This document shows positions 45,948 through 56,943 of a stretch of DNA of 64,000 nt, one piece after another; within the stretch, counting starts at the first letter, position 1; every line of letters starts with the position of its first letter. Location: the NCBI GenBank assembly GCA_026686845.1, contig JAIVEN010000020.1:8335501-8399500 (forward strand), given 5' to 3'. The notes below the pieces were generated by a model. It was not told where the DNA came from, did no database searches, and saw only the letters and a program-made list of their open reading frames with translations. The stretch is from Adenanthera pavonina (lineage: Eukaryota > Streptophyta > Magnoliopsida > Fabales > Fabaceae). The position numbers and the translations under genes are program-made.

Positions 45948-48900
45948 TTGCAGGTCTGTCTCAAAGCTAAGAAAAGTAACAAGTGGTATATGGACAGTGC
46001 CTGCTCAAGTCACATGACTGGTGACAAGGAGAAGTTCATCACCCTTAGAGACAAGAAAGGAGGAAAGGTGACCTTTGGAGGTGATCAATATGGTAAAATT
46101 GTTGGCATTGGCATTGTAGGCAAAAATCCTGAAACATCCATTGAAGAAGTGCTGTTTGTGATTGGCCTCAACCACAACTTACTAAGTGTGAGTCAGACTT
46201 GTGACAAAGGAAACTGGGTACTGTTTGACTCAAAGTTTTGCCTGGTCATCAGAAAAAGTAATCACAGAGTAATCCTCAAGGCTCAAAGGGATGGTAACTG
46301 CTATACTGTTGACCTTGATGAACTTCCTCCTCTAGATTCTGTATGCTTAATCAGTAAAGATAATGATAGTTGGCTATGGCATAGGAGATTGGCTCATGTC
46401 AATATGAATCAATTGTCTAAACTGGTTAAAAATGAACTAGTTACTGGTTTGCCAAAATTATCTTTTGAAAAGGATAAAGAATGTGATGCATGCTTAAAAG
46501 GAAAACAAACTAAATCATCCTTCAAATCCAAAAACAAAGTTACCACAACAAGACCACTTGAATTGTTGCATATGGACTTAATTGGACCATCAAGGGTAAA
46601 GAGTCTAGGTGGCAATCTGTATGTGCTTGTTATTGTTGATGATTATTCTAGATTTTGCTTGGACATTATTTCTTTCTTCTAAAAGTGATACCTTTGATGC
46701 ATTTGTAACCTTAGCCAAGAAAGTGCAAAATGAGAAAGGTATTTCTATTGTGTCCATCAGATCAGATCATGGAGGAGAATTCGAAAATGCATACTTCCTG
46801 GAGTACTGCAGTGAGCATGGAATTGACCACAATTTCTCTGCTCCTAGGACTCCTCAACAAAATGGAGTAGTAGAAAGGAAGAACAGAACTATTGGGGAGA
46901 TGGCCAGAGCTATGCTGAATGAGAAGGAACTTTCTCAAGTATTCTGGGCTGATGCAGTGAACACAGCTAGTTACATCATCAACAGAGCATACATCAGACC
47001 CATCCTAGGAAAGACTCCATACGAGCTGTACAAGGGGAGAAAGCCAAATCTGTCCCATCTCCATGTGTTCGGATGCAAATGCTTCATTCACAACAATGGC
47101 AAAGAAAACCTAGGTAAATTTGATGCCAAATTAGATGAAGGTATATTTCTTGGCTACTCTAGTAGGAGTAAGGCATATAGAGTTTATAATAAAAGATCAA
47201 ATGTGGTAGAGGAATCTGTGCATGTGGTTTTCATTGAAAATGAAACTGTTTCAAAACATGTTATCAATGAGGATGATCTTGCTTTCAATTTTGAAAAACT
47301 GGGCATATCTGATAAAAGTAGAACTGAACCTCCAAAGATATCTGAATCTGTTAACATAGAGGAAGATATCTAGGAGCAAGAGTTTGATGAAGAAAATAAT
47401 GAAGAAACATCTCAAGAACTCCCTAGAGCTTGGAGATATCAAAGGAATCATCCTGTTGATCAAGTGATAGGAGATGTTCAAGAGAGAGTCAAAACCAGAA
47501 AACAGTTAAGGGATCAAATGCTAAATTGTGCTTTCATTTCTCAAATTGAACCCAAATGTGCTGAAGAAGCCTTAACTGATGATTACTGGATTTTGGCAAT
47601 GCAAGATGAACTAAATCAGTTTGAAAGAAATCAAGTTTGGGATTTAGTTCCAAGACCCAAAAATCATCCTGTTATTGGTACCAAATGGGTTTTCAGAAAC
47701 AAACTTGATGAATCTGGAACTATAATCAGAAATAAAGCTAGATTAGTTGCTAAAGGGTATAATCAAGAAGAAGGTATTGATTTTGAAGAAACCTTTGCAC
47801 CAGTAGCCAGATTAGAAGCTACAAGGATTCTACTAGCTTATGCATGCATGAAAAATATTTTGCTATATCAAATGGATGTAAAAAGTTCCTTTCTGAATGG
47901 ATATATCATGGAAGAGGTTTATGTAGATCAACCTCCAGGCTTTGAGGATTCTACAAAACCAAACCATGTCTATAAACTGAAGAAAGCTCTTTATGGATTA
48001 AAACAAGCCCCTAGAGCATGGTATGAAAGATTGAGCAACTTTCTGACTAAAAAAGGGTTTAACAGAGGCAAAGTTGACACAACTCTATTTACTAAGAAAG
48101 AGAATAAAGATTTACTAATTGTCCAAATCTATGTTGATGATATTATTTTCGGTGCTACTAATGAAACTCTTTGCAAGGAATTTTCTAAGTTAATGCAGGG
48201 AGAATTCGAGATGTCTATGATGGGTGAACTCAATTTTTTCCTTGGATTGCAAATCAGACAGCTTAATGATGGTATCTTTCTCAGTCAATCCAAGTATCTA
48301 AAAGAGCTATTAAAGAAGTTTGGAATGGAGAATGCCAAGCCAATGGGAACACCTATGGCCACTGGAACCAAACTGGACATGGATGAAAATGGGAAAATGT
48401 TTGACATTACTCAATACAGAAGAATGATTGGATCCCTGCTGTACCTAACTGCCAGCAGACCTGACATTATGTTCAGTGTCTGCATGTGTGCAAGGTTCCA
48501 ATCATGCCCCAAAGAAACCCATGCAACAGCTGTGAAAAGAATTTTCAGATATCTAATCGGAACATCACAGATGGGTCTTTGGTATCCAAAAGACAATGGA
48601 GAAGATCTCAAAGGATACACTGATGCTGACTTTGCAGGATCCAAAACTGACAGAAAAAGCACAAGTGGAACTTGTCAGTTTCTTGGAGGATCCCTGGTTT
48701 CATGGTTCAGCAAAAAGCAAAACAGTGTAGCTCTATCCAATGCAGAAGCTGAGTATGTTGCAGCTGGAAGCTGTTGTGCCCAAGTCATCTGGATGAAGCA
48801 GCAGCTTGAAGATCTTGAGGTTAAAATGAAAGAGATACCCATCATGTGTGATAATCAAAGTGCCATAAACATCACTAAGAATCTTGTCATGCACTCAAGG

Positions 48901-49080
48901 ACGAAACATATTGAGGTTAGACACCACTTCATAAGGGATCATGTTCTGAAAGAAGAAGTTAAGCTGGAATACATCCCAACAGAGGATCAACTAGCTGACA
49001 TACTAACCAAACCTCTACCAGAAGACAGGCATTACAAAATAAGGAGAGAGTTGGGAATGGTAAATCCCAATGAATTTTAA
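45948..49080 (+). pseudogene. pol: SIRE-B pol (RT-RNase H frame intact, integrase broken)
   Basis: It lies in the -1 frame relative to gag. That frame opens at 45927, so no ATG is needed if expressed by recoding. Protease: WYMDSACSSHMTGD near 45985. Integrase: HRRLAHVN...CDACLKGKQ, core VIVDDYSR, SDHGGEFEN and NGVVERKNRT. An extra base near 46655 shifts the frame, and a TAG at 47371 replaces CAG of SIRE-A. From 47464 one frame runs to the end: TKWVFRNKLDESG, QMDVKSSFLNGY, YVDDIIFGATN (about 48130), RNase H GYTDADFAGS, EAEYVAAGS, KHIEVRHHFIRD, ending GMVNPNEF. The protease has DSAC rather than the more usual DSGC/DSGA. Confidence 0.93.
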
Positions 49081-50076
49081 GTCATTTCTGTGCAATTATG
49101 TCTTTAGAATTTTTAATATTAGAATTTATTCTAACTTGAGCATCGGAGTATGTTTCAATATAGTTGCAGGTGCTCCTTGTGAAAATCAATGGCTAAAAGT
49201 TTGAAAGATTGGAGCACTCCAGATTGGAACAACCAGAAAGTAAAGTGAATGATAATTATTCTAAGGTCTGGATCCATTCTGTAAGTTTTTAAAGCTGAAA
49301 TTTGTATGATGTTTGATTGCTAGATAAATTTCGTTGATAATCTGTGTTTTCGAACTGGTCAACATGGTCAACATTCGAATTTTGGTTGATCAACAGATGA
49401 ACTTTGGCCTGTTATGCCTTGAACAGTTCTCGGTAATACCTCGAAATTCGTCTGTTGAAGCTTAAAAGTTCGAATTTTCAAAAACAGAAATTTCAAGAGT
49501 ATAATTGTCCATCACTGTGATGCGAATTGTTACTTCTTAACATACGAATGTTGGACAATATTTATAAAAGTTGAAAATTCGAAGTCTCAGTTCAAAATTC
49601 GTCTGTTGACTTATGCTCTTGATGATTGAATGCTTGAAAGATGATGCTCTGTATGCTTAATTCGTCTATTGGTTGAAGTTTTGTCTGTTGAAGCTGTTTT
49701 TCTTTTCAACATTCGAATTTTGTCAGAGCAAAATTCGTCTGATTATGTATGTATTGATTGTTTCAAGTCACTGTCAGATGAACTTTCAGACGAAAATGTG
49801 TCTGTCAGTAAGACAAGCTGAACGGTTTAACTTGTAACTGCCCGAAGTTCGAATTTTGACCCCTCAAAATTTGTCTGTCAGACGGTTACATACGTTAAAA
49901 TCGACGGTTTCCCGCAGAACAGACGTAACCCTATTTGTAACTCCTCCAAGTCTGTTCTGATTCTCTCTTCAATCCTCTTAACTCCAGCCCAAAAACCGTC
50001 TTTTCTCACTGATTAAACTTCCTTTCGCATCCCTTAAATCTATTCTCAGCCACATTCTGCATCATTCAACCAAAAG
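49081..50076 (+). other. Spacer between pol and 3' ORF in SIRE-B
   Basis: No gene. It is rich in TTCGTCTG and TTCGAATTT motifs like the LTR. Just before the ATG at 50077 it becomes pyrimidine-rich (TCTGATTCTCTCTTCAATCC), which could be a splice acceptor zone or a leader from an internal promoter. The frame gap rules out simple stop-codon readthrough from pol. Confidence 0.65.
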
Positions 50077-52209
50077 ATGGCAAGAGTAAAGATTCCTGGA
50101 ACAGGACAAGCTGGGTCTCGGCCTAAGAGGACAGTCAAATCTCAATATGCTACAAAGGAAGGAGAGAAATCCAAGAGAAAGGCCGAACCCGGTAAAGCTA
50201 CTCCTTCCAAACGTCAAAAATCCTCCTCCAAGTCAGAATCTCAGAAAGCTGGGCCCTCTTCTTCAAAATCTGCAGTTCCTTCGGCTGGTACTGCTGCTGT
50301 AGCTTCCTCTTCTTCTACTGAATCTGGAGAGTTTGAATTGACTACACTGCCACTGTGGAGCACTCCTGAGATTCAAGAAGAGTACACTACCAAGTTTTCC
50401 AATAAAAAGGTAATCAAGCCTCACTGTGTAAATATGGAACAATTTCTGATATCCAACAACTTTGATGCTGCAATATGGTTGATAAAGTATAAAAATCTGT
50501 TGGAAATTGCTGAAAAATATGATGATGAGGTAGTGAAGACTTGGTATGCCTCTCTTAAGTATAACAGCAAGAAAAGGAAATGGGAGGTCACCTTGAGATC
50601 AAGGACCATTTGGCTTGATGATGAAACCTTCAATGAGGTGTTGGAAATCCCAGGACAAGATGGGCTAAAAGTTGACATTACATCCTCTGGGTATATGGAT
50701 GAGGCTAGCACAGCTGATGAAGAAGGTGAGCCCTTCCTATTTTACAAGGAAAGCACTATCTTGGACACCTTGTTCAGAAGAAGGGAGAATAGGCCCATAA
50801 TAAATCTGTTGAAGCCCACAGACCTCAGTGTACAAGTAAGGATCTTGCACTATATAGTGTCCAGGATCATATTCAACAAGGGTGGCAGCTTCAATTTGAT
50901 AACAAGGGCAGAGGCTCATGTGATGACTGCCATCATACGTGGGAAGCTGATCAATATGGGGCATATCATTCTCCAGCGTATGATAAAGGCAAGGGATCAG
51001 AGGAAAGATTCCACACTCCCCTATGCAGCAATTATCTCAAGAATCCTGCAGCATGCTAGGATTCAGCACATTGAAAAGGGGAAAGGGAAGCTCACTGAGG
51101 CCTTCAAAGAAGAGGAATTGCAAAGGATGGGCATTGAAAGAGATGAAGGACATTGGGTTGGAAAGGGAACAGGAAAATCTGAAGATTTGTTCTTTATTGC
51201 TGATGCATCCCTCCAACAAGAAGGCACCTCTGAGGCTCCTGGCAGATCTGTACCTCAGCCTTCTCAGCCTATTCCATCTCCATCCAGGCCCACTCACCCT
51301 CCTTCCACTCCCTCCTCTCGAACCAAGCCAACTAAGATCACTGAGATGTTTGACAATCTGTCAACACTCATTCTCAGCATTAAGGATGAGCAAAATGCCA
51401 AATTTGCTCACCTGCAAGATCAGATCCATCAGTTGGCAGTGAATATGAAGGTGGTGGCTGATGCCTATGAAGAGATTAGAAATGCAATTCCTACCACTTC
51501 AGTTCCACCTCAGCCTGGTATCCCTGAGCCTTCTCTGTCTCCATCCCCTGTGCCTCCAAGTTCCTTCGAGATTGCTTCCACTGACCATGATAATGATAGT
51601 CCTGATGCCATGAGATCACCTAGTCCTGGTCCACCCTTGGACTATGGATTGGAAGAAAACAGCCCTCCTAAGCCTATGCAAGAGGATGCTCAGGGTTCAA
51701 TTATGTCTATACAAGAATCTGAGCAAGTTGAAAGACTGGTTGCAGCCATGAGCAATGAAGAAAGAAGCATTGTTCCTGTTATTGATTATTTTGCCATTGC
51801 TCACAATGCCCTTCTACTAGCTCAAAGGAGAAGGCTTGAAGAAATGTTTCCTCCTCCTGCACCAGTCTCTCCTTCTCTTGCTGATTATGGACTGTCAGAG
51901 GAACAGAGAGCTCGGCTAGCTCTTTCCAGGCAGGAAATGCAAGAGCTGCTTGAGGTCTCTGATGATTCTGATGAAGAGCCTTCTGAGCCCCCTGCACCAG
52001 CTCAGCCAGAAATTCCTTTTGCTCCTGTCCCTCTTTGTGCTGTTCCTCTCACTCAGATACCTCCTCCAATGGACTTTGCTGGGCTTTCTGATGAAGCCAA
52101 AAAGGGGGAGAAGATAAAGCAAACTGGGACTAAGCACACTGGAAGATCTACTGAGTCATCTGGAAAAGGAAAGACTTACAGCAAAAAGTCTAAGCCAAAG
52201 AAGAAGTGA
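50077..52209 (+). CDS. SIRE-B 3' ORF in envelope position, 710 aa, intact
   Basis: One open frame from ATG 50077 to TGA 52207. The N-terminus is strongly basic with two clusters (RPKRTVK, KSKRK...SKRQK) that look like a bipartite nuclear signal. It is followed by a Ser-rich linker. Residues about 105-330 hold the conserved region (LEIAEKYDDEVVKTWYAS, VRILHYIVSRIIF, RGKLINMGHIIL), like the 'putative plant transposon protein' family. Residues about 425-475 have heptads (MFDNLSTLILSIKDEQ, LQDQIHQLAVNM). The tail is Pro/Glu-rich and ends SKKSKPKKK. I see no signal peptide, transmembrane stretch or furin-like site, so a membrane envelope role is not supported. It sits 1 kb after pol, so it needs its own mRNA. 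Confidence 0.88.
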   Translation: MARVKIPGTGQAGSRPKRTVKSQYATKEGEKSKRKAEPGKATPSKRQKSSSKSESQKAGPSSSKSAVPSAGTAAVASSSSTESGEFELTTLPLWSTPEIQEEYTTKFSNKKVIKPHCVNMEQFLISNNFDAAIWLIKYKNLLEIAEKYDDEVVKTWYASLKYNSKKRKWEVTLRSRTIWLDDETFNEVLEIPGQDGLKVDITSSGYMDEASTADEEGEPFLFYKESTILDTLFRRRENRPIINLLKPTDLSVQVRILHYIVSRIIFNKGGSFNLITRAEAHVMTAIIRGKLINMGHIILQRMIKARDQRKDSTLPYAAIISRILQHARIQHIEKGKGKLTEAFKEEELQRMGIERDEGHWVGKGTGKSEDLFFIADASLQQEGTSEAPGRSVPQPSQPIPSPSRPTHPPSTPSSRTKPTKITEMFDNLSTLILSIKDEQNAKFAHLQDQIHQLAVNMKVVADAYEEIRNAIPTTSVPPQPGIPEPSLSPSPVPPSSFEIASTDHDNDSPDAMRSPSPGPPLDYGLEENSPPKPMQEDAQGSIMSIQESEQVERLVAAMSNEERSIVPVIDYFAIAHNALLLAQRRRLEEMFPPPAPVSPSLADYGLSEEQRARLALSRQEMQELLEVSDDSDEEPSEPPAPAQPEIPFAPVPLCAVPLTQIPPPMDFAGLSDEAKKGEKIKQTGTKHTGRSTESSGKGKTYSKKSKPKKK

Positions 52210-52416
52210 TGTTTTTAGATCTTAGGCTGAATCTTCTTGTTGTATCTAGTTTTAAATTGTTTTATTGTTTGTTTGAAAGTATAACTGAACTGATTGAAAT
52301 ATGTATTGCAACAATTTGTTTACGTAAATTATATTTTTGGTTGCAATGATTTGGGCTTTGAATCTCTTCACTTAATTTGCTGAAAATGATATCTTATGAA
52401 CTGTAATGCATATATT

Positions 52417-52494
52417 GAGGGGGAGCTTGTGTAAGCAAACCCAAGTACTAATCCAGTTTGTGAGTTGTTTTGTCATCATCAAAAAGGGGGAGAA
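52417..52494 (+). other. Polypurine tracts of SIRE-B
   Basis: GAGGGGGAG at 52417-52425 and AAAAAGGGGGAGAA at 52481-52494, the second touching the 3' LTR. Another AAAAAGGGGGAGAAG lies in the 3' ORF near 52099. The same three are in SIRE-A. Confidence 0.82.
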
Positions 52495-54217
52495 TGTTGG
52501 ATCAAGAGTTTTGATGATTCCAAACTAACACTCAAGAGCTTGGATTGAAGATATCAAAGGAGATTAAAGCTGTTTCAAGTGAAGGTCTTCTGTGAATTGG
52601 CTATTAGATCTTTTGTAGGATCTTTAGTTTTTGTTTAGATTGGGTAAAAGATTTTGATTTGAGAAAAAGACATTTTCAAACCTTGATTTGAAATTAAATC
52701 TTTACCTATTTGGAAAATACTCACAAACAGACGAAGTTTGAAAGTATAACTGAACTGTCAAGTTGGAAATTCGAACTTTGCTTTTGGAAATTCGAATTTC
52801 GAGCTAAAACTGATTAAGTCTGGAAAGGTGTCCCTCTGTCAGACAAATTTTGGTCATTCAAAATTCGAACTTCAATCAAGTCTGAAAGAAGCCTTTTTGT
52901 GACAGACGAACTTCACAGTCTCAAAATTCGAATTTCAGACAAAATGCCATTTATGAAAACCAAAGAAATTCGTCTGAAGCTTTGCTAAAGTTCATCTGAA
53001 ATTAAGAAGAAACTAAGTTTGAAAAATGCTCTCTGACAGACGAACTTTTACTTAGCAAAATTCGAATTTTCATCTGAGTCAAAAAAAGCTACTTTGTGAC
53101 ATTCGAATTTCACTCTTTCAAAATTCGAATTTCAGACAAAACAAAACTTGAGAAAATAGAGGAAATTCGTCTGAATGTTTGATAAAGTTCATCTGAGATC
53201 AAGAATGATTTAAGTCTTAAAACTGGTCTCTGACAGACGAATTTCACTCTGTCAAAATTCGAATTTCAAAAAAAGTGAACTACTGTGCCTATTTGGACGT
53301 TCAATGGACAGACGAATTTTGGGCATCCAAAATTCGAATTTCGAGGGCACTGTAGCAAATTGAAAACACTGTTCACACTTAACAGAAAATCTTACTTCTT
53401 AAAAATTCGTATGTCACATTGTGAAAATATTTTATGAGTTTCGAAATTCGAATTTCACTCTATGGACAGACGAACTTCGCATTTTAACGTTGGAGGCTTT
53501 AACCTTCGGTTCCCTCGAAATTCGTCTGTTGGCCAACCGAAATTCGAATTTCAGTATGTCAGAAACATTAAATGCGGTTGGTAAACGGATAGTTTTTTCA
53601 GAGTAACCGTTGGATAACTTCCCCAACGGATAGATTTAGTCTCTAACGGATATTTGAGATCTAAATCTATAAATATAACATTATTTGAAGTTGTGGGTAA
53701 CGAATCAATCCTGTATATACCGAATTTCTGCTGAATTTTCATCTCAAAAGCTTTTACCCTTCCAACTTCATTATTTGTACTTCAACCTTCATATCTACTC
53801 TATTCTAGAGAGTTATTCATTTGTAAACAATCTACTCTTTATCTGAAAGATAGATTTACTTGTGAGGGGTATTCACAAGGGGATTGGGAAGCACATAGAG
53901 AAAGTGCTTAGAGAGTTTGAGAGAGCTCAGAACAGAGCAGACTCGTGTACTGTGGCCTTAGTAAGAAGCCCGTTGAAATTCTTGCTGGATAGTGGATAAA
54001 TCTCAAGAGGTGTCTTGGGGACTGGATGTAGGTCAAGTGGATAGACCGAACCAGGATAAATCATTGAGTTTTCTTCTCCTTATCTCTACTTATCAACTTG
54101 CTCTGTTTTACACGTTGTTTTCATTATACTGTGATATTTTCACTTGCTTTACTTTGTGCAGAAAAATTTCAATCTTCCCAATTCACCCCCCCTCTTGGGA
54201 AGTCAGCCTTGCTAACA
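52495..54217 (+). repeat. 3' LTR of SIRE-B
   Basis: Starts TGTTGGATCAAG, ends GCTAACA, then the duplication AGTTG. Hairpin at 54174-54202. Its differences from the 5' LTR are mostly C/T. Confidence 0.96.
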
Positions 54218-54222
54218 AGTTG

Positions 54223-56675
54223 TGTGCAGCAACTGAATAGAGAAGATGAAGAACAATACACAACAATTTATACTGGTTTAGCCCAATCACTCGGCTTACA
54301 TCCAATCCCCAAGACGCCACTAGGAATTTTCCACTATATCCCACAAGTTTGATCTGGGCACCTGTGAAGCCTCAGTAGATCCCACAAGTTTCAGTAGGCA
54401 CTTATGAAGCCACTATCCCCATACCCTTACAAGACGTGTAAATCCCTTAGTGTTTCCCCATACTAAGATTCTACCCAGAATATGTAGAAAGAAATGTTTA
54501 CAGAATGAAAACTCTCTTGAAGAGTAGATAACACATTGAAAGCTCACTCTATTGAGGTGGGCTTTTCAAACAATGTTGAGATAGAAAGATTTTACAAATT
54601 GTTGCAATATTTTTCGCATAAACTCTCTTAAAAATGTTACCCATAAGTTCAAATGATGTTCTATTTATAGATTTGTAGTATAACTAGATGTTAGACACAA
54701 GATCTAGCCATTAGAGACATTACCCAATAGTTACTTTGTAAAACTAGTTGTTCACCAACCATATTTAATGCGTTGACACTCTTAATTTTGAATTTTGGGT
54801 GTCAACAGATGAATTTCGTAGAGACTATAACTTAAAAACTTTAACGTTAAACTTCGAAGTTCGTCTGTTCTAAAGCAAAATTTGAATTTTCATCTTTGAC
54901 AAATGTTTCTATGTTGGAACATATGAATTTTCAAGTTTAAAGTATTGATGGTAACTGTGAACAGTTGTTCCATATTGCTACAGTGCCTTCAAAGTTCAAA
55001 TTTTGGTGCCCAAAATTCGTCTATTAGTGAGCAACTCAATATGACACAAGTTTTTCCTTTTGAAGTTTAAATTTTGGATGTGAAAATTCGTCTGTTGGCT
55101 ATTCCAAAAGTATTTCCACATTCTGGAGATTCAAAATCCAAATTTTTAAAGTCAAAATTCATCTGTTATACTTGAAGTTTGAATTTTAGATGTGAAAATT
55201 TGTCTGTTGGCTATTCTAGAAGTATTTTCACATTCTAGAGTTTCGAAATTCAAATTTTGAAAGCCAAAATTCATCTGTTAGACCTGAAGTTTGAATTTTA
55301 GAAGCCAAAATTCATCTATTGGTGGCAAGCTCAATATGACACAAAAGTTCTCTTCGAAATTTGAATTTGGGAGGCCCGAAATTCATCTATCGGAGGCGGA
55401 ACCTCTATAACTTCAAACTTTGTACTGTAGACAATTTTGTAGAAGATATAACTCTCATTTTAACTCCAAATTAAGTAAATGACTTGGAAAGCTCTCAATG
55501 TCTACTTTCAAATGAAATAAGTTTTACTTCAAAAAAAAGGGTATTCTGTAAGATATGATCAAAATAATGATAGGAGGTTAAAACTAAAAATCCATATCTC
55601 ACTACTCAACTTTAAATGACCATAGCTGTTTCATATGAACTCTATTTTGAGTGAAATAACCTTCTTTGAAAATCTTATTAAGTCTTGTTTCATATGAGAT
55701 AATTTTTAAATCAAACCCACATGTATTTTGGGAGATGTATTAAAAATACTAATCAAAGGTCAAACTCTAAATTCTTGAAAACCAGATTTCACTATGTTTA
55801 AAAGTAAGGATATGTTATTTTGATACCCAAAACTTTTTGAGTTAATCAAATGTAATTGTAAATCATTGAGTTTTATTCTAAAGTTTGAATTTTCAAATCC
55901 AAAATTTGTCTATCAAAGGGAATGTTTTTGAACCCTTTTAGTGCTTAATTATCAGACGAACTTTGTCATGACTTCAGACGAATTTTGCACATTTTACTAA
56001 CTATGCTTGACTTGAAATTCAAATTTCAACACTTGAAATTCATCTGTCAGAGGTGATATCTCTGGATTCAAATTTTAGTCAGCACAGTTTGTATTTTCAC
56101 AAAGTATATGAAGTTTAACTACTCAAAATTCGTTTGTCAGTCAGAGTTTTTCAAATCTAACTCATTTAAAACATATGGTAACAAGATTAAGTAATTTTCA
56201 AAGATTAATCCTACCCAAGACCTATGTGGAAACAAAATATACCTAGTGACTAGGTCTTCAAATATTGAGTTCCACTTTCACTTGGTTATTTCCTTCTTGG
56301 CATGCTCCCTTCTAATCTTCAATTATTGGATCATCATTTCTTTTCTTCTTTCTTGAGTAAGGCATGATATTGATTTCCATTTCTGTATTCCAATGCTCAC
56401 TCTTCTTACTTGGTCCAACCTACATTTAATATATTACACTTACAAACCAAGTAGTTAGTCTAGTTTATATATCCAACTTATATTATTCATTATAAAAGTA
56501 CAGTGGATATATTTGCACATGGCATGATATATACATTATAATCATAATTAAATATATACTTATGCATATTTTACTTCTTTAAGGAATATTATATATGTCA
56601 GATACATATGATACATTTGTTTCTTATTACTTTATATTTGTCATCATCAAAACTTATGTTATACTAAACCTTACA
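54223..56675 (-). repeat. Second part of the antisense solo LTR
   Basis: Continues the LTR started at 42241. It contains CCAATCCCCAAGACGCCAC, matching in antisense the R/U5 area of the SIRE LTRs, a TATA site and a motif-rich U3. It ends with TTGTCATCATCAAAACTT and ACCTTACA. In SIRE-A and SIRE-B, TGTCATCATCAAAA lies just outside the 3' LTR, whereas here it is just inside the LTR. Confidence 0.78.
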
Positions 56676-56943
56676 CAATCTACTGCTTTAGCTTCGCAGG
56701 CTTCCTCAAATATGGTGTTTGTGTAGTGGCTTCCTGCTCAAATCATGATTTGTGATTTAGGGCTCTTTTAATCTTTACATTTAATCTTCTGTTCAAATCG
56801 GTGGGGCTGTCCGCGAAGTGTCATCGTTGAAGCTGCCCACCTGCATTTCTCCTTCCTCACATTTACTTGATTTAGATTTGCTACTTGTTTCAACCGAGTT
56901 CTTCCTTCTTCTTGCATCACTATGGTATGTCTCGGCTAGGGCT
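56676..56943 (+). other. CACTA-C leader between the two solo LTRs
   Basis: 268 bases, more GC-rich than the surroundings (GGTGGGGCTGTCCGCGAAG), probably leader or intron of CACTA-C. Nothing recognisable is encoded. Confidence 0.4.

Larger units (their letters stand above)
42363..54217 (+). mobile_element. SIRE-B: full-length, younger Sirevirus-type retrotransposon
   Basis: An 11.86-kb element with LTRs of 1722 and 1723 bp and the duplication AGTTG (42358-42362 and 54218-54222). By eye the LTRs differ at about 17 positions, nearly all transitions. It has a perfect primer site, gag, pol, a 1-kb spacer, an intact 710-codon 3' ORF and two polypurine tracts. Gag has one nonsense codon. The integrase part has one frameshift and one nonsense codon. 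RT-RNase H and the 3' ORF are open. It shares every structural feature with SIRE-A. Confidence 0.96.
42241..56675 (-). mobile_element. Antisense solo LTR (Sirevirus-related), split by SIRE-B
   Basis: Outer ends are TGTTAGGTTG at 42241 and AAACCTTACA at 56675, with the duplication CAATC at 42236-42240 and 56676-56680. Taking SIRE-B out leaves about 2.57 kb. On the minus strand it begins TGTAAGG, has a TATA site (54662-54669 as TATTTATA) and ends with the C-rich hairpin before CAACCTAACA, so it is a Sirevirus-family LTR of another subfamily. Its U3 is rich in the same TTCGTCTG and TTCGAA-like motifs. Confidence 0.8.

Noticed and set aside
54218..56675. Independent intergenic region with a host gene
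   Set aside because: Its outer ends, target duplication and antisense match to LTR blocks show it is the second half of a solo LTR.
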